Source of the DNA: Chloroflexi bacterium UBA6077
GTDB lineage: Bacteria > Chloroflexota > UBA6077
Length of the DNA stretch: 64,000 bases
Direction of reading: 5' to 3'
NCBI GenBank assembly: GCA_002436065.1
Contig: DIXP01000019.1
Location: 29,871-93,870, forward strand
The position numbers were made by a program, and so were the translations under genes. The notes under the pieces were generated by a model. It was not told the origin of the DNA and made no database searches. It saw only the letters and a list, made by a program, of their open reading frames with translations. This document shows positions 1 through 7,659 of this stretch, piece by piece (the stretch's first letter is position 1; each line of letters opens with the position of its first letter).

Positions 1-147
1 GCCCGGAAATGTAGGCCGCACCCCCTGTCGCTCCTGTCCCATTGGTAGGGGATAGAAGGTGGTAGAATCCCCTTGAGAGCCCATTGCTGAGAGGCCCTCT
101 GGTACCATCTCTCAGTACTTTCCCGGAGGACTACCATCGCTGTTCGA

Positions 148-1398
148 TTGGTCGTGACGGCCGACAACCACCTGGGCCGCCACTACGACAGGATGTTCTC
201 GCACCGGTTGGAGGAGCGCCGGGCCTGGCTGCGCGCGGGCTTCGCCAGAGCGGTGGAGTATGCCCTGGAGCAGCGCGCCCACTTCTTCCTTCAGGCGGGA
301 GACCTCTTTGACATCCCCGAGCCCCGCAACCTGGAGCGCCAGTTCGTGGCCGAGGCCCTGGCCAGACTCCGCGATGCCGGGGTTCGCTGTCTGGCTATCG
401 GCGGCAACCACGATACGCCGCGAGCCCGCAACAGCCGCGCCACCGCTACGCCCCAGGCCACCTACGCCCGCCTCGGAGGGCTGCGATTGCTGGGAGATCG
501 GTCTACCTACCCCGCAAGCGACGGGATTGGGGCGCAGGGCGAGGAGCGAGGCGAAGCCCTCACCCTGACCCTCTCCCGCGGGGAGAGGGAACCGATCCAC
601 CCTATCGACTCCGAAGCCTTCGACGTCGATGGGTTGAGGGTGGCCATTGGTGGTATGACCCCCGATCTGACCCAGCCCGCGGGGTCAGATCCCCTTGAGG
701 GCGTGGTGTGGGGGCCTGAGGCGGATATCGCCCTGCTGATGCTCCACGGCAGCCTGGAGGGCCACGTCTACCCAGGCGCCCCTGAACCGATCCTTCGGAG
801 GCGGACTGTGGAGGCGCTGGAGGGGGTGGATTGCCTGGTGGTGGGCCACGTCCACGGGTTCGCTGCTTTCAGCTGGGGTGACAAGATGGTGCTGGTGCCG
901 GGGGCTACGGAGCGCATGACCTTTGGCGAGTCCAGGGGGCGAGCCGGCTTCGCCTATCTGGAGATGGAGCCCGGGCGAGTGGTGGACGTCCGCCACGTCC
1001 CGGTGGAAACCCAGCCCCGGCTGCAGACGGAGGTCCATACCTCGGAGTTTGCCGAGGGCGACCCTGCCGAGATCCTGATGGCGAGACTAGAGGAGCTCTG
1101 CGACCCGGCGGCTATGGTCCGGATAGCCCTCAAAGGCCCCATCTCCCGCCATCACTACCATGGCTTGAAGCTGCGAGAGCTGTCGACCTTCGGGGCCTCT
1201 CGATCCTTCTTCTTCGACCTGGACACGACCGGGCTTCGAGTGGAGGACGAGCAGCGGGTGGGGATCGCTCCCGGCGCGCGGTTGTCCCAGCGGGAGGAGT
1301 TGATCCGCTTCGCGCGGGAGGGATGGAAGGCGGCGACGGAGGAGGAGCGGTCGTTGATCGAGGAGGCACTCCAGGCCGTGTTGGACGAGTACCAATGA
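148..1398 (+). CDS. SbcD/Mre11-like DNA repair metallophosphoesterase
   Basis: Calcineurin-like phosphoesterase of the SbcD/Mre11/YhaO type, expected to be the Mn-dependent nuclease partner of the ATPase encoded just downstream. Metal-binding motifs come in the usual order: DNHLG (residue 6 on), GDLFD (51), GGNHD (85) and GHVHG (about 233). Residues about 131-148 (with LTLTLSRGERE) are the translation of a REP-like palindrome, so they are probably not an ancestral part of the fold. The start shown is TTG at 148, but the GGAGG at 125-129 is better spaced for an ATC at 136, which would begin M-A-V-R-L-V-V-T and match family N-termini better. The stop overlaps the next gene's ATG (ATGA), indicating translational coupling. 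The family is clear; the exact start is not. Confidence 0.88.
   Translation: MVVTADNHLGRHYDRMFSHRLEERRAWLRAGFARAVEYALEQRAHFFLQAGDLFDIPEPRNLERQFVAEALARLRDAGVRCLAIGGNHDTPRARNSRATATPQATYARLGGLRLLGDRSTYPASDGIGAQGEERGEALTLTLSRGEREPIHPIDSEAFDVDGLRVAIGGMTPDLTQPAGSDPLEGVVWGPEADIALLMLHGSLEGHVYPGAPEPILRRRTVEALEGVDCLVVGHVHGFAAFSWGDKMVLVPGATERMTFGESRGRAGFAYLEMEPGRVVDVRHVPVETQPRLQTEVHTSEFAEGDPAEILMARLEELCDPAAMVRIALKGPISRHHYHGLKLRELSTFGASRSFFFDLDTTGLRVEDEQRVGIAPGARLSQREELIRFAREGWKAATEEERSLIEEALQAVLDEYQ
557..590. repeat. REP-like palindrome inside the SbcD-like gene
   Basis: A CCCTCACCCTGACCCTCTCC-type arm followed by GCGGGGAGAGGG. The same sequence family recurs at 6209-6361, 8581-8620, 22293-22475 and 47560-47605. 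Here it sits in frame in a coding region and adds a Leu/Thr/Arg/Glu-rich stretch without breaking the gene. Confidence 0.8.
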
Positions 1399-3068
1399 TC
1401 CTTCTGAAGAGGCTCACGGTAGAGGATTTCAAGCTGCTGGAGCGGGTGGAGTTGACCTTCCCTCGGCAGGGCAGCGTCCTGGTTGAGGGGCTGAACGAGT
1501 CTGGCAAGTCCACACTCTTCGAGAGCGTCTTCTTCGCCCTCTACGGCCTCCCGCTGGCCACCGAGGGGCGCGGCAAGGGCAACCTGGAGAACCTCATTCG
1601 CTACGGCGAGGACTCGGCTTCGGTGTGGCTGCTGCTGGAGGTGGACGATGTCGAGTTGGAGGTCCACCGGGTGGTCAGGCGCGGCAAGCCAAACCAGGCC
1701 GACCTCTCGATCCGGAGGCCTGGTGCGCCGGAGGAGAAGGTGGCGGGTGTGCAGGCGGTGAACGCCCGGATCGTGGACCAGTTGGGCGGGTTGGACTCCG
1801 AGGCGCTGCTCAACTCCTGCTTCGTCGAGCAGAAGAAGCTCTCCAAGCTTGAGGATCTGGCTCCGGCGCAGCGGAAGGATTCCCTACGGCGGGTGCTCAA
1901 CCTGGACCGGCTGGCGGGCCTGGCCGATCGATTCCGGGTTACCACTCAGGACGAACAGGCCCTCGCGCAGGCTCGTGACAGGGTGGAGCTGGCGGAGATA
2001 GCGAGGCAACTGCCGGGCGTCGTTGCCGAGAGGGCGAAGCTGGAGATGTGGCTGGGTAGGGTCGTGCTGTCGGGCAAGGAGGATGCCTCAGCATTCGGGC
2101 AGATCGGTGATGGTGGCCGTGGCCGCTCGGCCGACGGGCGCAACGAAGCGTATTGGTCGGCACAGGCTGTGGATCTGGTCAGCCAGCGGGTGGCGGCCAC
2201 GGCGGCCCGGCGCAAGGCCGCGGGGCTCTCCGTAGCCGGGCTGGTGGGGCTGGCGGCGATCGTGGCGCTGATGGTCGCGGGTTACGCCGAGGCAGCCTGG
2301 GGGGTGGCGGCGGTGGCGCTGGTGGGGCTGCTGGCCCTGAGGTACTATCGATCGGCGGACGAACCGGACCAGGAGGTCGCCGAGCTGGAGACGAGGCTGG
2401 CCGGCTATCGCGACAGCCTGGTGGCCAAGATCGGGGAGCTTGAGGGGCGCCGGAGGCGGCTGGAGGAGATGCTGGGTGTCGATGCGACCACGCTCGACCC
2501 CGAGAAGTGTCGGGAGGAGGTGTCGAGGCTGATTCGCCAGAGGGAGGTGAAGCGGCGGGCAGCGACCCTTCTGGAGGGCGCCATGGAAAGGATCGTGAGG
2601 TTGGTGCTGCCCAACACCGAGCGCAACATGGAGCAGATCCTCCCACTGCTGACCACCGGTCGGTATCACGAGGCGCGGATCGGCTCGGACTACCAGATCC
2701 AGGTGTGGGACGACGCGGCGGGCCGGTACGTCTCGAAGGGCATCTTCTCTGGGGGAGCTAAGGACCAGTTCTCGCTGGCGCTCAGGCTGGCCTTCGCCCT
2801 GGCCACCCTGCCCCAGGAGTTGGGCACGACGCCCGGCTTCATCTTCCTCGACGAGCCCATCAGCTCCTTCGATGGCCCGCGGACGGAGGCGCTGATCCAG
2901 TTAATCACCGAGGGCCAGGTGGCGGAGAACTTCAGCCAGATCTTCGTGATCTCCCACAACCGGGCCTTCGACCTCGGCGCCTTCGATTATCGCCTCGTCC
3001 TGCGGGAGGGCCGGATAGTGGAGAGCAACCTGCCCCGCTCCTCCGCTGGCTCATCATTTGCAGAGTAG
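1395..3068 (+). CDS. Short SbcC/Rad50-like ABC-type ATPase with central hydrophobic hairpin (YhaN-like)
   Basis: SMC/Rad50-family ATPase, probably working with the upstream nuclease in DNA end processing. The N-terminus carries Walker A GLNESGKST (residues 32-40), preceded by the typical LTVEDFKLLERVEL start. The C-terminal half has the signature FSGGAKDQFSLALRLAFA (about 451) and Walker B FIFLDEPISSFD (about 482). At 557 residues it is far shorter than SbcC or Rad50 (roughly 850-1,050). Most of the coiled coil is missing, and residues about 275-320 form two adjacent hydrophobic segments that look like a membrane hairpin, as in YhaN-type proteins. No CxxC zinc hook is visible. The ATG overlaps the preceding stop. 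Confidence 0.85.
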   Translation: MILLKRLTVEDFKLLERVELTFPRQGSVLVEGLNESGKSTLFESVFFALYGLPLATEGRGKGNLENLIRYGEDSASVWLLLEVDDVELEVHRVVRRGKPNQADLSIRRPGAPEEKVAGVQAVNARIVDQLGGLDSEALLNSCFVEQKKLSKLEDLAPAQRKDSLRRVLNLDRLAGLADRFRVTTQDEQALAQARDRVELAEIARQLPGVVAERAKLEMWLGRVVLSGKEDASAFGQIGDGGRGRSADGRNEAYWSAQAVDLVSQRVAATAARRKAAGLSVAGLVGLAAIVALMVAGYAEAAWGVAAVALVGLLALRYYRSADEPDQEVAELETRLAGYRDSLVAKIGELEGRRRRLEEMLGVDATTLDPEKCREEVSRLIRQREVKRRAATLLEGAMERIVRLVLPNTERNMEQILPLLTTGRYHEARIGSDYQIQVWDDAAGRYVSKGIFSGGAKDQFSLALRLAFALATLPQELGTTPGFIFLDEPISSFDGPRTEALIQLITEGQVAENFSQIFVISHNRAFDLGAFDYRLVLREGRIVESNLPRSSAGSSFAE

Positions 3069-3133
3069 GCCACCACTCCGGGCGTGGGGGATTGACCTCG
3101 TGCTCGAGGCAGTGAGGGATTCAGGGTGGTCTC

Positions 3134-4498
3134 TTGATCGGTGTGCCGCGGCGGAAGGTGGTCCTCTTCTTCGCAGCGATACTGCTGGGCATCGCGGCTT
3201 ACTCAATCCCCTTCGCCGGTCTCTCCCTAGCCGGTAGGATCACCCTGGGGATCTTCGTCACAGCGGCCCTGCTGTGGGTCACCGAGGCTATCCCCCTCTT
3301 CGTTACGTCCTTCGTGATCCTGTTCGCGGAGGTGGCGTTTCTAGGTCTGCCCGGCGGACCGCTTGGGTTGCCTCCCGGGGGATTCGCCATCTTCTTTGCC
3401 CCCTTCTTCGATCCAATCATCGTGCTGTTCTTCGGTGGGTTCGTCCTGGGCATCGCCATGAACCGCTACCACCTGGACTTGATGACAGCAGGAGTTATCC
3501 TGAGGGGTGTGGGCACCAGGCCTGCCTGGATCCTGGCCGGCTTCATGGGCACCACGGCCTTCCTGTCCATGTGGCTCTCGAACACCGCCACCACGGTCCT
3601 GATGATCGCCGTCCTAGTGCCTATCCTCCGGGGCATACCTCGAGACGACCCTTTCCACAAGGCGCTGGTGCTGGGCATCCCTTTCGCCGCCAACGTAGGC
3701 GGCGTCGGCACGCCCATCGGTACCCCCCCCAACGCCATCGCCGTGGCCAACCTTGCTCGGGAAGGCATCTTTGTCAGCTTCCTCGAGTGGATGGTGCTAT
3801 CGATACCGATTTTGTTGCTGATTCTGGCCTTGACCTGGGGAGCCCTGCTGCTGTTCTATCGGCCCAACACCCATCAGTTGGAACTCAACCTGGCCGCCGC
3901 TCCACCCCTCAACGGGAGGGCCTGGCTGGTGGTGGGGACCTTCCTGGTTACCGTGGGGTTATGGCTCACTGCTCCCCTCCATGGGGTTCCCGAGGGTGCG
4001 GTGGCCCTCTTGCCTGTGGTGGTCTTCTTTGGCTTCGGGCTGTTGCAGAGCGGCGACCTGTCCCGCGTGGGCTGGGACGTCCTGTTCATCGTTGGGGGTG
4101 GGCTGGCGCTGGGCGTCGCCATGGATCGCAGCGACCTGACCCGCTGGGTCGTCTCACAGGTCAACCTGGAGGGCCTCGCCTTATGGAGCGTGCTGCTGCT
4201 GCTGGCTGCCGTCGCGGCCCTGATGACCACCTTCATCAGCAACAGCGCCACGGCAGCCCTGCTGATCCCCATCATCACTAACCTCCCCGGCATTCCAGCC
4301 TTGCCTGTGACCCTCGCCGTGGCGATTGCGGCCTCCCTCTCTATGGCCCTCCCCATCAGCACGCCACCAAACGCCATCGCCTACGGCACAGGGGAGGTCG
4401 GGACCGCGGACATGGCCAGGGTGGGAGTGCCGATAACGGTTCTGGGGGTGTTGCTGGTGGCTGTTGTCGGGGTTACCTATTGGTCTATACTGGGTTGA
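3134..4498 (+). CDS. DASS/SLC13-family anion (dicarboxylate-type) transporter
   Basis: Multi-spanning inner-membrane carrier of 454 residues with the internal repeat of the divalent anion:Na+ symporter family. The paired SNT-type motifs are SNTATTVLM (near 146) and SNSATAALL (near 368), each followed by a PPNAIA helix-break motif, which is diagnostic. Substrates in the family include C4-dicarboxylates, citrate and sulfate; the actual substrate cannot be read from sequence. It lies 39 bp upstream of hutU on the same strand, so uptake of urocanate or a related carboxylate is an attractive inference. The TTG start at 3134 follows an AGGGTGG; GTG at 3143 is an alternative. Confidence 0.85.
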   Translation: MIGVPRRKVVLFFAAILLGIAAYSIPFAGLSLAGRITLGIFVTAALLWVTEAIPLFVTSFVILFAEVAFLGLPGGPLGLPPGGFAIFFAPFFDPIIVLFFGGFVLGIAMNRYHLDLMTAGVILRGVGTRPAWILAGFMGTTAFLSMWLSNTATTVLMIAVLVPILRGIPRDDPFHKALVLGIPFAANVGGVGTPIGTPPNAIAVANLAREGIFVSFLEWMVLSIPILLLILALTWGALLLFYRPNTHQLELNLAAAPPLNGRAWLVVGTFLVTVGLWLTAPLHGVPEGAVALLPVVVFFGFGLLQSGDLSRVGWDVLFIVGGGLALGVAMDRSDLTRWVVSQVNLEGLALWSVLLLLAAVAALMTTFISNSATAALLIPIITNLPGIPALPVTLAVAIAASLSMALPISTPPNAIAYGTGEVGTADMARVGVPITVLGVLLVAVVGVTYWSILG

Positions 4499-4537
4499 GA
4501 GGATGTAGAAGATGTCCTTTCAGCGGGAGGTGATGGC

Positions 4538-6205
4538 ATGACGTCGACAGCGTCTGGTCCGCGGGTCGTGCGAGCACCGACGGGTGACAGGCTGAGCTGC
4601 AAGGGATGGGAGCAGGAGGCTGCCCTTCGCATGCTGATGAACAACCTGGACCCCGAGGTGGCGGAGCGCCCCGGGGATCTCGTCGTCTACGGAGGGCGGG
4701 GGAAGGCAGCCAGGTCCTGGGAGGCATTCGACGCCATCGTCCGCGAGTTGAAGCGATTGGATAACGACGAGACGCTGTTGGTCCAGAGTGGAAAGCCTGT
4801 GGCGGTGTTTCGCACCCATCCAGATGCCCCACGGGTGCTGATCGCCAACTCCAACCTGGTGCCCCATTGGGCGACCTGGGAGGAGTTCGACCGCCTGGAG
4901 GCGCTGGGCCTCACCATGTACGGCCAGATGACCGCCGGGAGTTGGATCTACATCGGCAGCCAGGGAATCGTCCAGGGCACATACGAGACCCTGGCTGCCG
5001 CAGCCGACCGGCACTTCGGCGGTACCCTGAAGGGCAGGCTGGTGCTAACGGCCGGCCTGGGGGGCATGGGTGGCGCCCAGCCGCTGGCGATAACGATGAA
5101 CGAGGGCGTGGCCCTCATCGCCGAGGTGGACCCGGGCCGGATGCAGCGACGGCTGGACAGCGGCTACCTCGATAGCTGGTCGATGGATCTGAATCAGGCG
5201 CTGGACGCGGCGCTGCAGGCGAAGGCGCTCGGCCGGCCGATCTCCATCGGGGTGCTGGCCAACGCCGCGGAGCTGACGGCGGAGCTGCTGCGGCGAGGTG
5301 TGATACCCGATATCGTCACCGACCAGACCCCCGCCCACGACCCCTCCATGTACGTCCCGCAGGGACTGACCGTCCAGCAGGCCGATGAACTGAGGCAGAC
5401 CGATCGGGACCGCTATCTGGAGATGTCCTACCGATCCATGGGTGAGCACGTCCGCTCCATGGTGGAGTTCGTGCGCCGCGGAGCCCTGGTGTTCGACTAC
5501 GGGAACAATCTGCGAGAGCGGGGCAAGGAGGCCGGAGTCGAGGATGCCTACAGCTACCCCGGCTTCGTCCCCGCATTCATCCGGCCCCTCTTCTGCCGGG
5601 GCAAGGGGCCTTTCCGCTGGGTGGCCCTCTCCGGTGACCCTGAAGACATCTACCGGACCGACGAGGCGCTGCTGCGGCTCTTTCCAGACAACGCCAGCCT
5701 CAAGCGATGGATAACCCTGGCGCGGCAGCGGATCAAGTTCCAGGGGCTACCGGCCCGGATCTGCTGGCTCGGCTACGGAGAGCGGGACCGGGCAGGGCTG
5801 GAGTTCAACCGAATGGTCCGCACCGGGGAGCTGAGAGGACCCATCGTGATAGGCCGTGACCACCTGGACGCCGGCTCCGTGGCCTCACCCTACCGTGAAA
5901 CCGAGGCGATGCGAGACGGGTCAGATGCAATCGCCGACTGGGCGCTGCTGAACGCCATGGTTAATACTGCGGCGGGCGGGAGTTGGATCAGCTTCCATCA
6001 CGGCGGCGGGGTGGGGATGGGCTACAGCCTCCATGCGGGCATGGTGGTGGTTGCCGACGGCAGCGAGCGGGCCGAGCGGAAGCTGTCCAGGGTGCTGAGG
6101 ACCGACCCTGGCCTTGGGGTTGTGCGACACGCCGATGCCGGCTACCCCGAGGCGCTGGAGGCGGCCAGGGAGATGGGGATACGGCTTCCCATGGCGGAGG
6201 AATGA
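4538..6205 (+). CDS. hutU: Urocanate hydratase
   Basis: Urocanase converts urocanate to 4-imidazolone-5-propionate with tightly bound NAD+ in the cytosol, step two of histidine breakdown. Length (555 aa) is normal. Recognisable blocks include GGMGGAQPLA (NAD-binding loop), FDYGNNLRERGKEAG, PLFCRGKGPFRWVALSGDP and WISFHHGGGVGMGYSLHAG near the C-terminus, all hallmarks of the family. It starts at ATG 4538 after GGGAGGTGATGGC. It is followed by hutI across a REP cluster and then ftcD, so it belongs to a hut operon. No hutH (histidine ammonia-lyase) is present in this window. Confidence 0.97.
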   Translation: MTSTASGPRVVRAPTGDRLSCKGWEQEAALRMLMNNLDPEVAERPGDLVVYGGRGKAARSWEAFDAIVRELKRLDNDETLLVQSGKPVAVFRTHPDAPRVLIANSNLVPHWATWEEFDRLEALGLTMYGQMTAGSWIYIGSQGIVQGTYETLAAAADRHFGGTLKGRLVLTAGLGGMGGAQPLAITMNEGVALIAEVDPGRMQRRLDSGYLDSWSMDLNQALDAALQAKALGRPISIGVLANAAELTAELLRRGVIPDIVTDQTPAHDPSMYVPQGLTVQQADELRQTDRDRYLEMSYRSMGEHVRSMVEFVRRGALVFDYGNNLRERGKEAGVEDAYSYPGFVPAFIRPLFCRGKGPFRWVALSGDPEDIYRTDEALLRLFPDNASLKRWITLARQRIKFQGLPARICWLGYGERDRAGLEFNRMVRTGELRGPIVIGRDHLDAGSVASPYRETEAMRDGSDAIADWALLNAMVNTAAGGSWISFHHGGGVGMGYSLHAGMVVVADGSERAERKLSRVLRTDPGLGVVRHADAGYPEALEAAREMGIRLPMAEE

Positions 6206-6208
6206 CCT

Positions 6209-6361
6209 AACCCCCCTGCCCTCCTTCCCGCGTCGGGAAGGGGGGAGAAGAGTTCCCTCTCCCTGAGGGAGAGGGTCAGGGTGAGGGGGAACCTGGGGCA
6301 CAACCGGGCGAGCCCCTCACCCCTGCCCCCCCTCCCGTGGTGGGAGGGGGCAGGGGTGAGG
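6209..6361. repeat. Cluster of three REP-like palindromic modules between hutU and hutI
   Basis: Three hairpin-forming modules in tandem: 6209-6244 (pyrimidine arm, CGCGTCGGGAAGGGGG), 6256-6288 (CCCTCTCCCTGAGGGAGAGG plus a TCAGGGTGAGGG tail) and 6314-6361 (a near-perfect palindrome around CTCCCGTGGTGGGAG). The same modules, in other orders and orientations, are found elsewhere in the window. The cluster fills nearly all of the hutU-hutI gap and could affect transcript stability or attenuate read-through. Confidence 0.85.
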
Positions 6362-6375
6362 TCCCAGCGGGTGCT

Positions 6376-7659
6376 ATGAACAGAGCTACCCTCATAATTG
6401 AAAACGCGGCGGAGTTGGTAACCGTGGCCGGGGGCCCGGGGCCTCGCCGAGGCCGCGCCCAGGGCGAACTGGGCATCGTCCGCGATGGCGCCGTTGCGGT
6501 GGGGCCGGACGGGCGCATCCTGGCGGCGGGCCCCACTCCGAGGGTGCTGGCGTCCGTGATCACCACGCCGGAGACTCGGGTCATCGACGCCACAGGTCGG
6601 GCGGTCCTGCCCGGCTTCGTGGATCCCCACACCCACGCCATCTTTGCCGGAGACCGTGCGGACGAGTTCGCGCGCCGTTTGGCCGGTGCAGACTACCTTC
6701 AGATCCTGGCCAGGGGCGGCGGCATCCTCAACACCGTGCGGGCCACTCGGGCCGCCTCGGCCGAGGAGTTAGAGGAGCGGACGAGGAGCTTCCTTCTGGA
6801 GATGCTCCGCCAGGGCACCACCACCGTGGAGATCAAGAGCGGCTACGGACTGAACCTGATCGACGAGCTCAAAATGCTCCGGGTTGCCGAGGCGCTGTCG
6901 GCGGATGGCCCCATCTCCATAGCACCCACCTTTATGGGCGCCCACGCTGTCCCGCCGGAGTTCAGGGGAAAGCCGGAAGCCTACCTCGATCTGTTGATCG
7001 AGAGGGTGATCCCATGGGTGGCCCACGAGGCGTTTGCCTGGTTCTGCGACGTCTTCTGCGAGAAGGGCGTCTTCACCGTGGAGCAGAGCCGTAGGGTCCT
7101 GGAGGCGGCCAAGGACCGAGGGCTTTACCTGAAGATCCACGCCAATCAGAAATCGGCCTCGGGAGGGGCGCGGCTGGCGGCTGAGTTGGGGGTGGTGTCC
7201 GCCGACCACCTGGAGTACGTGACGGATCCGGAGATCGATGCCCTTGCCGGGACCGATACGGTGGGTGTGCTGCTGCCGGGAGCGGCCTTCATGCTGATGG
7301 AGGATACTCTGCCACCGGCTCGCCGCCTGATCGATAGGGGTGTGCCGGTGGCCCTGGCCACGGACTTCAATCCTGGCTCCTCCCCCATCCTCTCCATGCC
7401 GCTCATCATTGGGCTGACCTGCATGAAGCGGCTGCTCACTCCAGCCGAGGCAATCGTGGCTTCCACCCTGAATGCCGCCTATGCGGTGAAGCTAGGGGAG
7501 GAGGTGGGGAGTCTGGAGGTGGGCAAACAGGCCGACATGGTCGTCCTGGATGCGCCCTCCCACCTGCATCTGGTCTACTGGTTCGGTCGCAACGTCGTGC
7601 AGACCGTTATCAAGGGCGGCAAGGTGGTTTGGGAGAGGGAGTCGGAAAAAGCATGGTAG
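6376..7659 (+). CDS. hutI: Imidazolonepropionase
   Basis: Metal-dependent amidohydrolase opening imidazolonepropionate to N-formimino-L-glutamate, step three of histidine catabolism. The metal site DPHTHAIFAGDR and the following ARGGGILNTVRATR block are typical, as are EIKSGYGLN, HANQ, SADHLEY and ATDFNPGS further on. At 427 residues it has normal length. ATG 6376 is chosen because an upstream in-frame GTG at 6337 would translate part of the REP module; the ribosome-binding site is therefore weak or supplied by the repeat tail. The stop overlaps the ATG of ftcD. Confidence 0.96.
   Translation: MNRATLIIENAAELVTVAGGPGPRRGRAQGELGIVRDGAVAVGPDGRILAAGPTPRVLASVITTPETRVIDATGRAVLPGFVDPHTHAIFAGDRADEFARRLAGADYLQILARGGGILNTVRATRAASAEELEERTRSFLLEMLRQGTTTVEIKSGYGLNLIDELKMLRVAEALSADGPISIAPTFMGAHAVPPEFRGKPEAYLDLLIERVIPWVAHEAFAWFCDVFCEKGVFTVEQSRRVLEAAKDRGLYLKIHANQKSASGGARLAAELGVVSADHLEYVTDPEIDALAGTDTVGVLLPGAAFMLMEDTLPPARRLIDRGVPVALATDFNPGSSPILSMPLIIGLTCMKRLLTPAEAIVASTLNAAYAVKLGEEVGSLEVGKQADMVVLDAPSHLHLVYWFGRNVVQTVIKGGKVVWERESEKAW

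Noticed and set aside
112..600. Minus-strand frame over the start of the SbcD-like gene
   Set aside because: Shadow frame; contains the reverse translation of the REP repeat (LPAGEGQGEG), a common false signal.
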